A DNA stretch of 64,000 bases from positions 4,366 through 68,365 of the forward strand of contig CAZRVA010000003.1 of the NCBI GenBank assembly GCA_964603255.1. The letters run 5' to 3'. Both the position numbers and the translations under genes were made by a program. The notes beneath the pieces were generated by a model. The model ran no database searches. It had not been told where the DNA came from and worked only from the letters and a program-made list of their open reading frames with translations. The stretch is from UBA6183 sp964603255 (lineage in GTDB: Bacteria; Bacteroidota; Bacteroidia; UKL13-3). Of this stretch, positions 18,401-25,788 are shown in pieces; position 1 is the first letter of the stretch; each line of letters starts with the position of its first letter.

Positions 18401-19295
18401 AGGTATGGGCTGGTTCCCTGGATATGCTGTTGACATCGAAACCGGTGAGCGTTTAAATATCATGTTTGGTGAGGACTCATCTATACCGGGTGAAAATGGT
18501 GCTGATATGATTTGGAATCCAACTTCAAGGTTGTTAAACCAAAGCGGTATTCCTGTATTTGGTGGAAAACACTACATCTATGTAATGGGATCTAAACGTT
18601 TCCAAATTGGTGCAGGAGCGTCAGCAATTGTATACAATGGTCCTCGCTATGATGGTTGCGCTGATTACAGTGTTAGATTGTCAACAAGTCCTGGTCCAGG
18701 TATGCCAAGTTCATACGCTATCAGAAAACGTCAAGTATTCTCTCAAGCTATGTATACTTCAATGGCTATGTTAAATGACGGCTCTCAATTAAGATCTACA
18801 TGGGATAACATTGTTCCAAGTGATGTTGAAATCAATATTAATGTGAAACGTCCTTACGCAAGTTTCTCTGTTGATGGTAATGTAGTAAATGACAGTATGC
18901 CTGTGTTTAGATTTAATACTGATGGGGTAGCAACTGTAATTGGCAATAAAGAAATTGCAAAGAAAGCATTGGATAAAGTTAGCATTGTTCCTAATCCTTA
19001 CTATGCATACTCTCAATATGAAGATCCGGGTAATCAGTTAGACAACAGGGTTAAGATTACCAACTTACCTCCTAAGTGCTTAATTCAAATTTATACAATG
19101 GATGGTGTTGTAGTTAGAACAATCAGAAAAGATGATCCAACAGCAACATACGTAAATTGGGATTTGAAGAATAACGCCAAAGTGCCTATTTCAAGTGGTG
19201 TGTACTTAATACACATTAAATCGGATGATTTAGGCGAAGAGCGCATTATAAAATGGTTTGGTGTAATGAGACCTGTAGATTACGACACCTTCTAA
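15411..19295 (+). CDS. Large secreted protein with C-terminal sorting-domain-like module
   Basis: This 1294-aa protein has a signal peptide (about residues 1-30, TPAQA). It has a long body rich in Asp/Asn/Gly loops, including YFDYDGDQKYDPRAGD, which resembles a calcium-binding loop. The final 110 residues start VSIVPNPYYAYSQYE and continue to GVYLIHIKSDDLGEERIIKW. The VPNPYY start and the GVYLIHI strand resemble Bacteroidota type IX secretion C-terminal (type A) domains, but the tail GVMRPVDYDTF is longer than in the standard domain. The gene sits 18 bp after the TonB receptor and 63 bp before a PorV/PorQ-like gene, so all three are probably one operon. I do not recognise a catalytic domain. 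Confidence 0.75.
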   Translation: MKSINQSVLKFAKVMGFAAVMAATITPAQARYNVGTPEPKGPREPEIRGKMTNCLPATQQRDLDVNNVRTTILNGGDMWWNLSNARYEIPKVQTGQVSKHSLFSGALWIGGVSNGNLKLAAQTYRQGGNDFYPGPLVNGTASITADKCKEYDKIWRITLREVEDFVAADDKISYELPADIASWKGNGDVSIGEAARLAPYFDYDGDQKYDPRAGDFPTLNHGDGDIENLPDMMLYMIYNDKGNIHSETEGVPIGLELHTQAFAYSTNDEINNMTFYRTTIYNRSSETVDSTVFGQWVDADLGNYSDDYVECDVTRNLGICYNGDDNDEGILGYGLNPPSVGVTFFEGPRRPDSTEIGLTKFVYYNNDFSLTGNPSRPEHYWGYLNGRWKDGANITYGGNGRGGSDTASFMFPGSTDPAGRPAWTERIAGNQPQDRRFLQTAGSFRLLPGAVNRVTIGVVWARASSGGATGSFNLLKEASDKATTLYKNNFKLKTGPEAPKLEVVELNRKLVIKMLNTKAIENFVDTFAGPCGNPTVYKFQGYQVWQLKTASIPSDISDPAQARLVAQFDIVDGVARVVNTIFSPELEENVKRIMVEGKNEGIQHTFEITKDLFETGSDQSLVNFKSYNYYVVSYATATNCATDAEQYLSSAKTIGEGSLNIYTAIPHDPTPSGKSLNSDYGTGIPVTMVEGMGNGGQVVKLSDISINTLLAPPYYAKERLYQSGFGPIKVKVINPVNVPKANFELVMRDSSSNARKSDTLSPLFTRWFLRNLTTGEVKVSDTTLSYSNEQIFEDWGLSIQMAQSILPGNSESQTDESNGYISSSIVFSNPREEWLSGVQDEQSPFGSAPFYQASFNWIRSGSNGRPDFENAETHDFAISKVPIDPRKNFSNIIESRWAPYALASRWRTSLATKLPTFGPAWDGGVGSLGSGLASGDNALSDLHSVRVVLTRDRSKWSRCVVLELGEDKNLNFGNADKMDMRKSPSVDQNGQPDGTGIGMGWFPGYAVDIETGERLNIMFGEDSSIPGENGADMIWNPTSRLLNQSGIPVFGGKHYIYVMGSKRFQIGAGASAIVYNGPRYDGCADYSVRLSTSPGPGMPSSYAIRKRQVFSQAMYTSMAMLNDGSQLRSTWDNIVPSDVEININVKRPYASFSVDGNVVNDSMPVFRFNTDGVATVIGNKEIAKKALDKVSIVPNPYYAYSQYEDPGNQLDNRVKITNLPPKCLIQIYTMDGVVVRTIRKDDPTATYVNWDLKNNAKVPISSGVYLIHIKSDDLGEERIIKWFGVMRPVDYDTF

Positions 19296-19309
19296 TAAAA
19301 ATTTAAAAC

Positions 19310-19335
19310 TCCGGGGAGCATAAAAACTCCCCGGA
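19310..19335 (+). other. GC-rich hairpin between the secreted-protein gene and the PorV-like gene
   Basis: A perfect 9-bp GC-rich stem (TCCGGGGAG with CTCCCCGGA) with an 8-nt A-rich loop lies in the 63-bp spacer. No T-run follows. It is more likely an RNA stability or processing element, or a weak terminator that tunes expression of the downstream barrel, than a full terminator. Confidence 0.55.
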
Positions 19336-19358
19336 ATATCAACTAAAAAGTATTAGAC

Positions 19359-20456
19359 ATGAAAAAATATATTTTACAATTAATGTCGGTGGCTGCATTG
19401 TTTGGTTCAATGCAGGTAAATGCAGGTAATCCTGATCGTGCCGGTGGGGCCGGTGCTACCCAGCTACTAATAAATCCTTATGGTAGATCAGCTGGTATGA
19501 TGGGATCTAATACAGCATCTATCCGTGGCGTTGAATCTTTTCAGTACAACATTGGCGGTATGGCTTATACCAATAAAACTGATATTGGTTTCTCTCGTAC
19601 CACTTATTTACAAGGTGCAGATGTGTTCATCAACAATTTGTCTTTAGTTCAAAATCTTGGTGGTGATAACGTAATGGGTATTTCATTCAATTCATTTGAT
19701 TTTGGTAATATTCCAATCACTTCAGAAACACAACCTGATGGTACTTTAGGTACGTACTCACCTCAAATTTTAAATATCTCTTTGGCTTACGCTCGTAAGT
19801 TTTCAAACAGTATTACGGGTGGTTTAAATGTTCGCTTAATATCAGAAGGTATTAGCAACGTTGGCGCAACAGGTGTTGGTATTGATGCCGGTGTGCAGTA
19901 TCAAACTACTTTAGTAGCCAAGAAAAAGGATATTAAGAAGCAAGATTTCCGTTTTGGTATCAGTGTAAAAAACATTGGTCCTAACATGACCCAAACAGGT
20001 TCTGGTTTATCTTTCCGTTCTATCAATGCCATTTCAGGTGCTGATAGACGTGCGTTGATGGGGTCAGAGAGCTATAACTTACCATCTTTAATCAACATCG
20101 GTGCATCATACGACATGCGTTTAGATGCAAAAGAGAGCGATACTTACTACCACCGTTTAACTACACATGGTAACTTTAATTACAATGCATTCTCTGCCAA
20201 TGTTACTTCTGTTGGTTTGGAATATGCATTTAAAGAAACTGTAATGTTACGTGGTGGTTATGCTTATCAAGAAAACATTACTGACAATGCCAATTATTAC
20301 ACACAGTATTTAGGTTTTGCAGGTGGTGCTGGTTTCGTATTGCCAATTAGCAAAAGTGGAACACGTATAGCTATCGACTATGCATACGCTCCTACTCGTG
20401 TGTTCAATGGAATTCACAACTTATCTATTACACTTTCATTAGATAACAAAAAATAA
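19359..20456 (+). CDS. PorV/PorQ family outer-membrane beta-barrel protein
   Basis: This 365-aa protein has a signal peptide (about 1-22, VNAG). It has the family N terminus GAGATQLLINPYGRSAGMMG and YNIGGMAYTNKT, followed by alternating strands of a FadL-like barrel and ending in LSITLSLDNKK. PorV is the outer-membrane shuttle that carries type IX secretion cargo from the translocon to the sortase. PorQ-like paralogues are linked to cargo handling. Genetic linkage to a protein with a sorting-like C terminus supports a cargo-specific role here. A strong terminator follows at 20481-20520. Confidence 0.85.
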   Translation: MKKYILQLMSVAALFGSMQVNAGNPDRAGGAGATQLLINPYGRSAGMMGSNTASIRGVESFQYNIGGMAYTNKTDIGFSRTTYLQGADVFINNLSLVQNLGGDNVMGISFNSFDFGNIPITSETQPDGTLGTYSPQILNISLAYARKFSNSITGGLNVRLISEGISNVGATGVGIDAGVQYQTTLVAKKKDIKKQDFRFGISVKNIGPNMTQTGSGLSFRSINAISGADRRALMGSESYNLPSLINIGASYDMRLDAKESDTYYHRLTTHGNFNYNAFSANVTSVGLEYAFKETVMLRGGYAYQENITDNANYYTQYLGFAGGAGFVLPISKSGTRIAIDYAYAPTRVFNGIHNLSITLSLDNKK

Positions 20457-20480
20457 GATATATTCGCATATCATTTAACC

Positions 20481-20520
20481 AAAGAAACGCTTCCTGAAAA
20501 GGAGGCGTTTCTTTATTTTT
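20481..20520 (+). terminator. Terminator of the receptor/secreted protein/PorV-like unit
   Basis: A 15-bp stem with one G-U (20481-20495 with 20500-20514) and a GAAA tetraloop is followed by ATTTTT. It ends the trio's transcript before greA. Confidence 0.9.
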
Positions 20521-20540
20521 ATATCAGTTTAAAACTATTA

Positions 20541-20548
20541 TACATTTG
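20541..20548 (+). promoter_or_regulatory. Possible -7 element of greA
   Basis: TACATTTG matches TAnnTTTG and lies 7 bp before the greA start codon, just after the preceding terminator. A -33 TTTG at 19-bp spacing is not evident, and the distance to the start would leave a very short leader. Confidence 0.3.
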
Positions 20549-20555
20549 ATTTAAT

Positions 20556-21029
20556 ATGGCACAGATTAATTATGTATCAAAAGAAGGTTTAGAAAAAATG
20601 CAAAAAGATTTGCATGAGATGAAGTATGTTCAACGCCCTTTTATTTCAAAACAAATTGCAGATGCCCGCGATAAAGGCGACTTAAGTGAAAATGCCGAGT
20701 ATCACGCTGCAAAAGAAGATCAAGGTTTATTGGAAGCACGTATAGCTCAGTTAGAAGATTTAATTACACGTACTCGTGTAATTGATGAAAGCAAACTTGA
20801 CAACAGCAAAGTGATGATGCTGAGTAAAGTAAAAGTGATGAATTTAAACACCAAAAAAGAAATGGTTTATACGATGGTTTCAGACTCGGAAGCTGATTTT
20901 AAAACCGGAAAAATCTCTATTAAATCGCCAATTGGTGCTGGTTTAATGGGTAAAAAAGTTGGTGATGTGGCTGAGGTAACAGCACCTGCAGGTGTTATTA
21001 AATTTGAAATTATTGAAATTAGTTTATAG
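20556..21029 (+). CDS. greA: Transcription elongation factor GreA
   Basis: This 157-aa protein has the N-terminal coiled-coil hairpin (about 1-75), with acidic tip residues in DKGDLSENAEYHAAKEDQ, and a C-terminal FKBP-like domain (SPIGAGLMGKKVGDVAEV). GreA enters the RNA polymerase secondary channel and stimulates cleavage of backtracked RNA. The next gene, a HIT protein, starts 2 bp after its stop. This pair is frequent in Bacteroidota. Confidence 0.97.
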   Translation: MAQINYVSKEGLEKMQKDLHEMKYVQRPFISKQIADARDKGDLSENAEYHAAKEDQGLLEARIAQLEDLITRTRVIDESKLDNSKVMMLSKVKVMNLNTKKEMVYTMVSDSEADFKTGKISIKSPIGAGLMGKKVGDVAEVTAPAGVIKFEIIEISL

Positions 21030-21031
21030 TT

Positions 21032-21427
21032 ATGGCTACCATTTTTTCTAAAATAGTTTCGGGCGAAATACCTTGCTATAAGGTGGCAGAAACAAATGAT
21101 TATTTGGCTTTTTTAGATGTTAGACCATTAACTGCTGGTCATACTTTGGTTATACCCAAAGTAGAAACAGATTATATTTTTGATATAGAAGATGAACAGT
21201 TTGCTGGCTTGCATTTGTTTGCAAAAATTGTAGCTAAGGCGCTTAAAACTGCTGTACCTTGTAAACGTATTGGTGTTGCCGTAATTGGCCTAGAAGTACC
21301 ACATGCCCACATTCATTTGGTTCCTATGAATGAAATTGGGGATTTGAATTTTGAAAAAGAACGTGCTGTGTTTACTCCCGAACAATATGAAAAAATTGCG
21401 CAGGATATCAGAAGCGCATTAAAATAG
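21032..21427 (+). CDS. HIT family nucleotide hydrolase/transferase
   Basis: This 131-aa protein of the Hint branch has IFSKIVSGEIPCYKV and the histidine triad HAHIHLVP, whose central His attacks the alpha-phosphate of nucleotide substrates. Members hydrolyse AMP-lysine or AMP-tRNA-synthetase-type phosphoramidates. The gene lies 2 bp after greA and is co-transcribed with it. The terminator at 21435-21463 follows immediately. Confidence 0.93.
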   Translation: MATIFSKIVSGEIPCYKVAETNDYLAFLDVRPLTAGHTLVIPKVETDYIFDIEDEQFAGLHLFAKIVAKALKTAVPCKRIGVAVIGLEVPHAHIHLVPMNEIGDLNFEKERAVFTPEQYEKIAQDIRSALK

Positions 21428-21434
21428 ATTTTAC

Positions 21435-21463
21435 AAGTCCTGAACAAAACTCAGGACTTTTTT
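21435..21463. terminator. Terminator shared by HIT gene (+) and ruvC (-)
   Basis: A perfect 9-bp stem (AAGTCCTGA with TCAGGACTT, loop 21444-21450) is followed by a T-run. The right arm overlaps the last codons and stop of ruvC. Confidence 0.8.
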
Positions 21464-22062
21464 ATTTTATTAGGGTTTGAATTAACATAAGCCTCCCACG
21501 AACTTACTTTTTTACGCGTGGTTTTTGTTTTGGTAATTTTTGAAGCGGCAGCCAACACATTTGTGTTTTGTATAAAATGACAATAGGCTGCAGCAAGCCC
21601 GTCAGTAGCATCTAAAAACTCTGGTGTTTCTTTAAAGCCTAATAAACTTTGCAACATACTTGCCACTTGTTCTTTGGTAGCATTTCCGTTGCCTGTAATC
21701 GATTGTTTTATTTTTTTTGGTGAGTATTCATTCACCGTCATTTCTCTGGTTATAGCAGCCGCAATAGCCACTCCTTGGGCTCTTCCAAGTTTTAACATAC
21801 TTTGTACGTTTTTGCCAAAAAATGGTGCTTCAATGGCCAATTCATCAGGGGTATATTGATCGATTAATGCAGTTACACGTTCAAAAATACGCTTTAATCG
21901 TAAACTATGGTCGTCTAACTTATCAAGTTTAACAATGCCTAGGCTAATTAAATATGCTTTCTTTTTTTCAATACCAATCAACCCATAACCCATAACAACT
22001 GTTCCCGGATCAATACCTAAAATTATTTTATCGTAATTTTTTATCTGCGCTAAGTTGCCCAA
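21451..22062 (-). CDS. ruvC: Crossover junction endodeoxyribonuclease RuvC
   Basis: RuvC resolves Holliday junctions in the RuvABC pathway. The catalytic acids are visible in LGIDPGT, ELAIEAPFF and LDATDGLAAAYC. GNGNATKEQV also matches the family. The open frame extends to 22188, but residues upstream of KIILGIDPG have no RuvC homology. TTG at 22062 (about 203 aa) is the closest plausible start; an ATG at 22137 would overlap the divergent gene. No ATG lies nearer to the conserved N terminus. The C terminus has a Bacteroidota-typical basic tail (TKTKTTRKK). Confidence 0.9.
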   Translation of the reverse strand: MGNLAQIKNYDKIILGIDPGTVVMGYGLIGIEKKKAYLISLGIVKLDKLDDHSLRLKRIFERVTALIDQYTPDELAIEAPFFGKNVQSMLKLGRAQGVAIAAAITREMTVNEYSPKKIKQSITGNGNATKEQVASMLQSLLGFKETPEFLDATDGLAAAYCHFIQNTNVLAAASKITKTKTTRKKVSSWEAYVNSNPNKIKKS

Positions 22063-22118
22063 AGTTGTTATGTTTGAAAAGTAATTAATAAATCTACTCA
22101 CGCAAGTTACAAAACACT

Positions 22119-23078
22119 TTGATAGCTGAACAGCCATACATAAAAAAAATAATAACAGTTGTAAAGTTTGCCTTATTGCCACTAACATTTGGCTTTATAT
22201 TTTACAAGCTGTTTTATGCTTACAACCTAGATAAGCTTTGGCACGAAACCACTATAGTTTGGGATTTTCAATCTTTAGCGTTGCTGTTTTTTACAATTTT
22301 ATTAATGGTATTTAATTGGTTGCTCGAAACTTTAAAGTGGCGTTTGTTGGTTCAAAAAAACGAAAACATAACGTTTAACGAAGCATTACAAGGTGTTTTA
22401 TCTGGTGTGGCTTTAAATATGATTACACCAAACCAATTGGGCGATTTTGTGGGTAGGGTAATTCACCTTAAAAAGCTGGATAAAGTAAGAGGAACATTAA
22501 TTACCGTAATTGGTCATACCGCACAAGTTATCATGACGGCTGCTTTTGGTTTATGTGCTTTAATTTGGTTTTTGTTTTACAATCAAACCATTACCGAAAC
22601 ACAAAGTAATACGGCATACTCAGTTTTATTGGTATTGGTAATACTAACCATTGTTGCATACTTAAATATGGCGTGGTTATCTAAACTCAAAATTACTGCT
22701 AAAGTTAAACCATACCTTGATGTATTTAAATTGTATAAACGAAGTGAGTTGATGCAAATACTTATGGTTTCGTTTTTGCGTTACATCATTTTCTTAGCAC
22801 AATATTATTGTTTGCTTTTGTTGTTTAGGGTTGATGTAACTTTTGCCCAAGGCATGGCATGTATTATTGCTACCTTATGCGCACAATCGTTTGTACCAAG
22901 TTTTATTTTGGTTGAAGTAGGTATGCGTGGTGCTAGTGCTTTGTGGTTTTTTGGGATGTTTACAGCTGTAGTAACGCCTGTTTTGTTAACTGCCTATTCG
23001 TTGTGGATCATTAATTTAATGATACCTGGTTTGGTGGGTTTAGTGTTTATTTTAAATTGGAGGCAAGTAAATAAATGA
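22119..23078 (+). CDS. Lysylphosphatidylglycerol synthase transmembrane-domain (UPF0104) family protein
   Basis: This 319-aa protein has about eight membrane segments and the family pattern GVLSGVALNMITPNQLGDFVGRV near residues 88-110. The family (LPG_synthase_TM, also called flippase-like) includes the flippase half of MprF, fused or free-standing. Free copies beside glycosyltransferases are thought to move lipid-linked products. TTG 22119 is the only start before an in-frame stop at 22089. The stop overlaps the following GT2 gene start (ATGA-type overlap at 23075-23078), which ties the two functionally. Confidence 0.85.
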   Translation: MIAEQPYIKKIITVVKFALLPLTFGFIFYKLFYAYNLDKLWHETTIVWDFQSLALLFFTILLMVFNWLLETLKWRLLVQKNENITFNEALQGVLSGVALNMITPNQLGDFVGRVIHLKKLDKVRGTLITVIGHTAQVIMTAAFGLCALIWFLFYNQTITETQSNTAYSVLLVLVILTIVAYLNMAWLSKLKITAKVKPYLDVFKLYKRSELMQILMVSFLRYIIFLAQYYCLLLLFRVDVTFAQGMACIIATLCAQSFVPSFILVEVGMRGASALWFFGMFTAVVTPVLLTAYSLWIINLMIPGLVGLVFILNWRQVNK

Positions 23079-24196
23079 TGATGTTTTTGTTTTATGTTTC
23101 GTTGGTATTGCTTGCTTTTTATGTGCTGTTAATTGGTATTTATTGGTTAGGTTGGTTGGCTATTAAACCTTTTGATAATGATACTTCCAATTTTAAAAAT
23201 AAATTTTCCATATTGGTTCCTGCACGTAATGAAGAATTAGTAATTACACACTGTTTGCAATCCATAATCAACCAAAACTACGATAACACGTGTTACGAAA
23301 TTATGGTGATAAACGATTACTCGACTGACGATACAGCAGGTGTAGTGAGTAAGTTTATCAACCAAAACCCTGAATACAATATTAGGTTAATTAATATGGT
23401 TGATGATGGACAACAACGTAAACTAAAAAAAGCAGCCATTACTTTTGCCATTGAACAAGCTCTTCATCCATACATTATTTTAACTGATGCCGATTGTACA
23501 CGTGGTAAAAATTGGTTAACTACCATCAATAATTTTATTGCTGAAAACGACAGTAAACTTATTTACGCTCCGGTTGAATTTAAAGCGGATAATACTTTTG
23601 AAAAAATACAATCGTTAGAGTTTGCCGGATTAGTTGGTATTGGTGCATCTGCAATTCAACTTCAAAATCCCAACATGTGTAGTGCTGCCAATTTAATTTT
23701 TGAGAAAAATGTTTTTAACGAGGTTGGCGGTTACAAAGGAAACGATGGAATAGCCAGTGGCGATGATGAATTTTTGTTACATAAAGTTTTTAAACGTTAC
23801 CCCGATAATATTCATTTCTTAAAACACATCGATGCCGTTGTATCTACAACTGCTAATGCATCTATACAACAGTTGGCCGACCAGCGTAAACGTTGGGTAA
23901 GTAAAAGCACCAAATATGAAAACCGATACATTACAGCGGTTATGGTGGGTGCGTATTTATTTAATTTTGTAGTGGCGCTACAACTCATTATTAATTTTAA
24001 AATTGGGTTGATTTTATTGTTGGCAAAAGCCACTATTGAAGGCCTATTTTTGTATGATGTGATGCGGTTTTTTAAGCGACAAAAATATTTATTGTTTTTA
24101 CCATTGGCCGAACCGTTTCATATTTTATATGTTTTAATTATTGGTATTTGGGGCAACTTAGGTACATACAATTGGAAGGATAGAAAACTTAATTAG
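23075..24196 (+). CDS. Membrane-anchored family 2 glycosyltransferase
   Basis: This 373-aa protein has one N-terminal membrane helix, a cytoplasmic GT-A domain and two or more C-terminal helices. The GT-A domain has ILVPARNEE, a DADC DxD-type motif, the acceptor-loop SGDDEFLL, and the QRKRW processive-type motif. The layout resembles poly-beta-1,6-GlcNAc synthase-like enzymes that make and extrude a glycan or glycolipid. The 4-bp overlap with the upstream flippase-like gene suggests translational coupling and a joint lipid-linked product. The sugar donor is unknown. Confidence 0.88.
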   Translation: MMMFLFYVSLVLLAFYVLLIGIYWLGWLAIKPFDNDTSNFKNKFSILVPARNEELVITHCLQSIINQNYDNTCYEIMVINDYSTDDTAGVVSKFINQNPEYNIRLINMVDDGQQRKLKKAAITFAIEQALHPYIILTDADCTRGKNWLTTINNFIAENDSKLIYAPVEFKADNTFEKIQSLEFAGLVGIGASAIQLQNPNMCSAANLIFEKNVFNEVGGYKGNDGIASGDDEFLLHKVFKRYPDNIHFLKHIDAVVSTTANASIQQLADQRKRWVSKSTKYENRYITAVMVGAYLFNFVVALQLIINFKIGLILLLAKATIEGLFLYDVMRFFKRQKYLLFLPLAEPFHILYVLIIGIWGNLGTYNWKDRKLN

Positions 24197-24203
24197 AATT
24201 TTA

Positions 24204-24476
24204 ATGGAATCACAACTAAGCGATATAGAATACGATATTTTAAATGCCATTTATTTTGTTGAACCTTTTGAAAATATATTGGCCGAATGCAATGCTGCTC
24301 CTAACGTAGTGGCTGATGTTTTAAAACAACTCATAGCTAAAAAATATGTAGTAGCTATGCGTTTTGATGAAGAACAACAAGAATACGTGCGTAGTTTTAT
24401 TTATGATACCGATAACATGCACGCATACGCTTATTTGGCCACCAAAGAAGGATTGTTGGTGCATAATAGCAAGTGA
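24204..24476 (+). CDS. Small conserved hypothetical protein, winged-helix-like
   Basis: This 90-aa acidic soluble protein contains SDIEYDILNAIYFVEPFENIL and LKQLIAKKYVVAMRF, a helix-helix-strand pattern like a winged-helix half domain. It starts 7 bp after the GT2 gene and is probably part of the same transcript. No DNA-binding residues are obvious, and it could equally be a protein-protein adaptor. I do not know a function. Confidence 0.7.
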   Translation: MESQLSDIEYDILNAIYFVEPFENILAECNAAPNVVADVLKQLIAKKYVVAMRFDEEQQEYVRSFIYDTDNMHAYAYLATKEGLLVHNSK

Positions 24477-24507
24477 AATTGTAAATTCGAAAATCGAAAT
24501 TCGAAAT

Positions 24508-24609
24508 GAGGTTCAGCGGAACTAAAATAGAAACGAAGTTCAGCGAAGCTAAATTCAAAATATCGAATGATGAATTATGAATGTTGAAACGTAGTTCAGC
24601 GGAGCTAAT
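24508..24609. repeat. Three degenerate copies of a 19-bp repeat (GTTCAGCGGAGCTAA-like)
   Basis: Units at 24508-24526, 24535-24553 and 24591-24609 share a core of GTTCAGCG(G/A)A(A/G)CTAA. They are embedded in an AT-rich stretch with repeated TCGAAA words. The spacer from 24477 to 24769 has no credible gene. It also holds a short dyad near 24668-24690 (ACAGAC with GTCTGT) and an AACCAACCAATC-type low-complexity tract at 24716-24768 just before the next gene. Confidence 0.6.
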
Positions 24610-24769
24610 TATGAAGTTAGGAAGAAACTTACTCTTGAACGATACAACAAACCATAAACAACAAATACAGACGCTGCGGTCTGTACCTGCGGCCAATCAA
24701 CTAATAACAAATCAACTATTCAACCAATTAACCAACCAACCAATCAACCAATATCCAATCAACCAAACA

Positions 24770-25768
24770 ATGAAAGCCATCATACTACAAGGAATCAACC
24801 AACCATTAACTTCTACAGATGTTGAAAAACCAACTTTGCAAGCAGGTGAAGTATTGGTAAAAGTGAAAGCCGCAGCTTTTAACCACCGCGATTATTGGAT
24901 TCAAAAAGGGCAATATGGTGGGTTGCGTTTTCCGAGTATTCAAGGTAGTGATGGGTGTGGAATGGTGGAGTCTGTTTATGATGATGAAAACAAACATTGG
25001 TTGGGCAAAGAGGTGGTGATTAATCCATCTTTAAATTGGGGAAGTAACCCGAACACGCAAGCCAAAGATTACATTATTTTAGGCATGGCACAAGATGGTA
25101 CTTTTGCAGAGTATGTGAAAGTTCAAGCACGTTTGTTGCACGAAAAACCAACACATTTAACAGCCGAGCAAGCTGCTGCATTTCCGCTTGCAGGTTTAAC
25201 AGGATTTAGGGCTTTAATGACAAGAGCTGCAGCCAAACCGGGTGATACGGTTTTGATTACCGGTGCAGGTGGTGGTGTGGCCTTGTTTTGTGTGCAGTTC
25301 GCCATTGCTTTAGGTTGCAATGTTTATGTAACATCTGGTAGTGATGATAAAATTGCTAAAGCTGTTGCCATGGGTGCCAAAGGTGGCGTAAACTATAAAA
25401 AGGAAAATTGGCACAAAGAGGTACAAAAAATGAGTGGTGGTTTTGATGCCATTGTTGACAGTGCTTGCGGTGAACAATTCGAGAAATTGATTGATATATG
25501 CAAACCTGCCGGACGAATTGCATTTTACGGTGCAACCTTAGGTGCGTTTAATAGTGGTGTACCGGCAAAAATATTTTGGAAACAACTTACCATTTGTGGT
25601 AGTACCATGGGTAACGATGAGGAGTTTGCTGCTATGGTTAAGTTTATTGCCGAACATAAAATTGTACCTGTGGTAGATGAAGTTTTTCCATTAGCACAAG
25701 CACAAACAGCTGTAGAAAAAATGGCAAGGGGAGAACAGTTTGGTAAGATTGTGTTGAGGGTTGATTAA
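24770..25768 (+). CDS. MDR-family zinc-binding-dehydrogenase-like oxidoreductase
   Basis: The start is ATG 24770 (MKAIILQGINQPLT). The longer open frame upstream only translates the repeat spacer. This 332-aa protein has a GroES-like N-terminal domain (VKAAAFNHRDYW) and a Rossmann domain with ITGAGGGVALFCVQ. It lacks the Cys cluster of structural zinc and clear catalytic-zinc ligands, so it resembles quinone-oxidoreductase or crotonyl-type NADPH-dependent enzymes rather than alcohol dehydrogenases. It stands alone behind a repeat-rich spacer, and the substrate is unknown. Confidence 0.85.
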   Translation: MKAIILQGINQPLTSTDVEKPTLQAGEVLVKVKAAAFNHRDYWIQKGQYGGLRFPSIQGSDGCGMVESVYDDENKHWLGKEVVINPSLNWGSNPNTQAKDYIILGMAQDGTFAEYVKVQARLLHEKPTHLTAEQAAAFPLAGLTGFRALMTRAAAKPGDTVLITGAGGGVALFCVQFAIALGCNVYVTSGSDDKIAKAVAMGAKGGVNYKKENWHKEVQKMSGGFDAIVDSACGEQFEKLIDICKPAGRIAFYGATLGAFNSGVPAKIFWKQLTICGSTMGNDEEFAAMVKFIAEHKIVPVVDEVFPLAQAQTAVEKMARGEQFGKIVLRVD

Positions 25769-25788
25769 TTTTAACTTCAGCAAGCCGC

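Noticed and set aside
11580..20456. Receptor locus as a classical Sus polysaccharide-utilisation locus
   Set aside because: No SusD-like lipoprotein or glycoside hydrolase is adjacent; the partner genes are secretion-type.
24397..24696. 99-aa minus-strand open frame in the repeat spacer
   Set aside because: Its residues are translated repeats, low complexity, with no credible start signal.
24716..24768. AACCAACC-type tract as a CRISPR array or regulatory array
   Set aside because: Units are 4-5 bp with no spacers; it is simple low-complexity sequence.
24581..24769. Apparent 63-residue N-terminal extension of the MDR oxidoreductase
   Set aside because: It translates the repeat spacer (Asn/Gln/Pro-rich tract); the conserved N terminus starts at ATG 24770.
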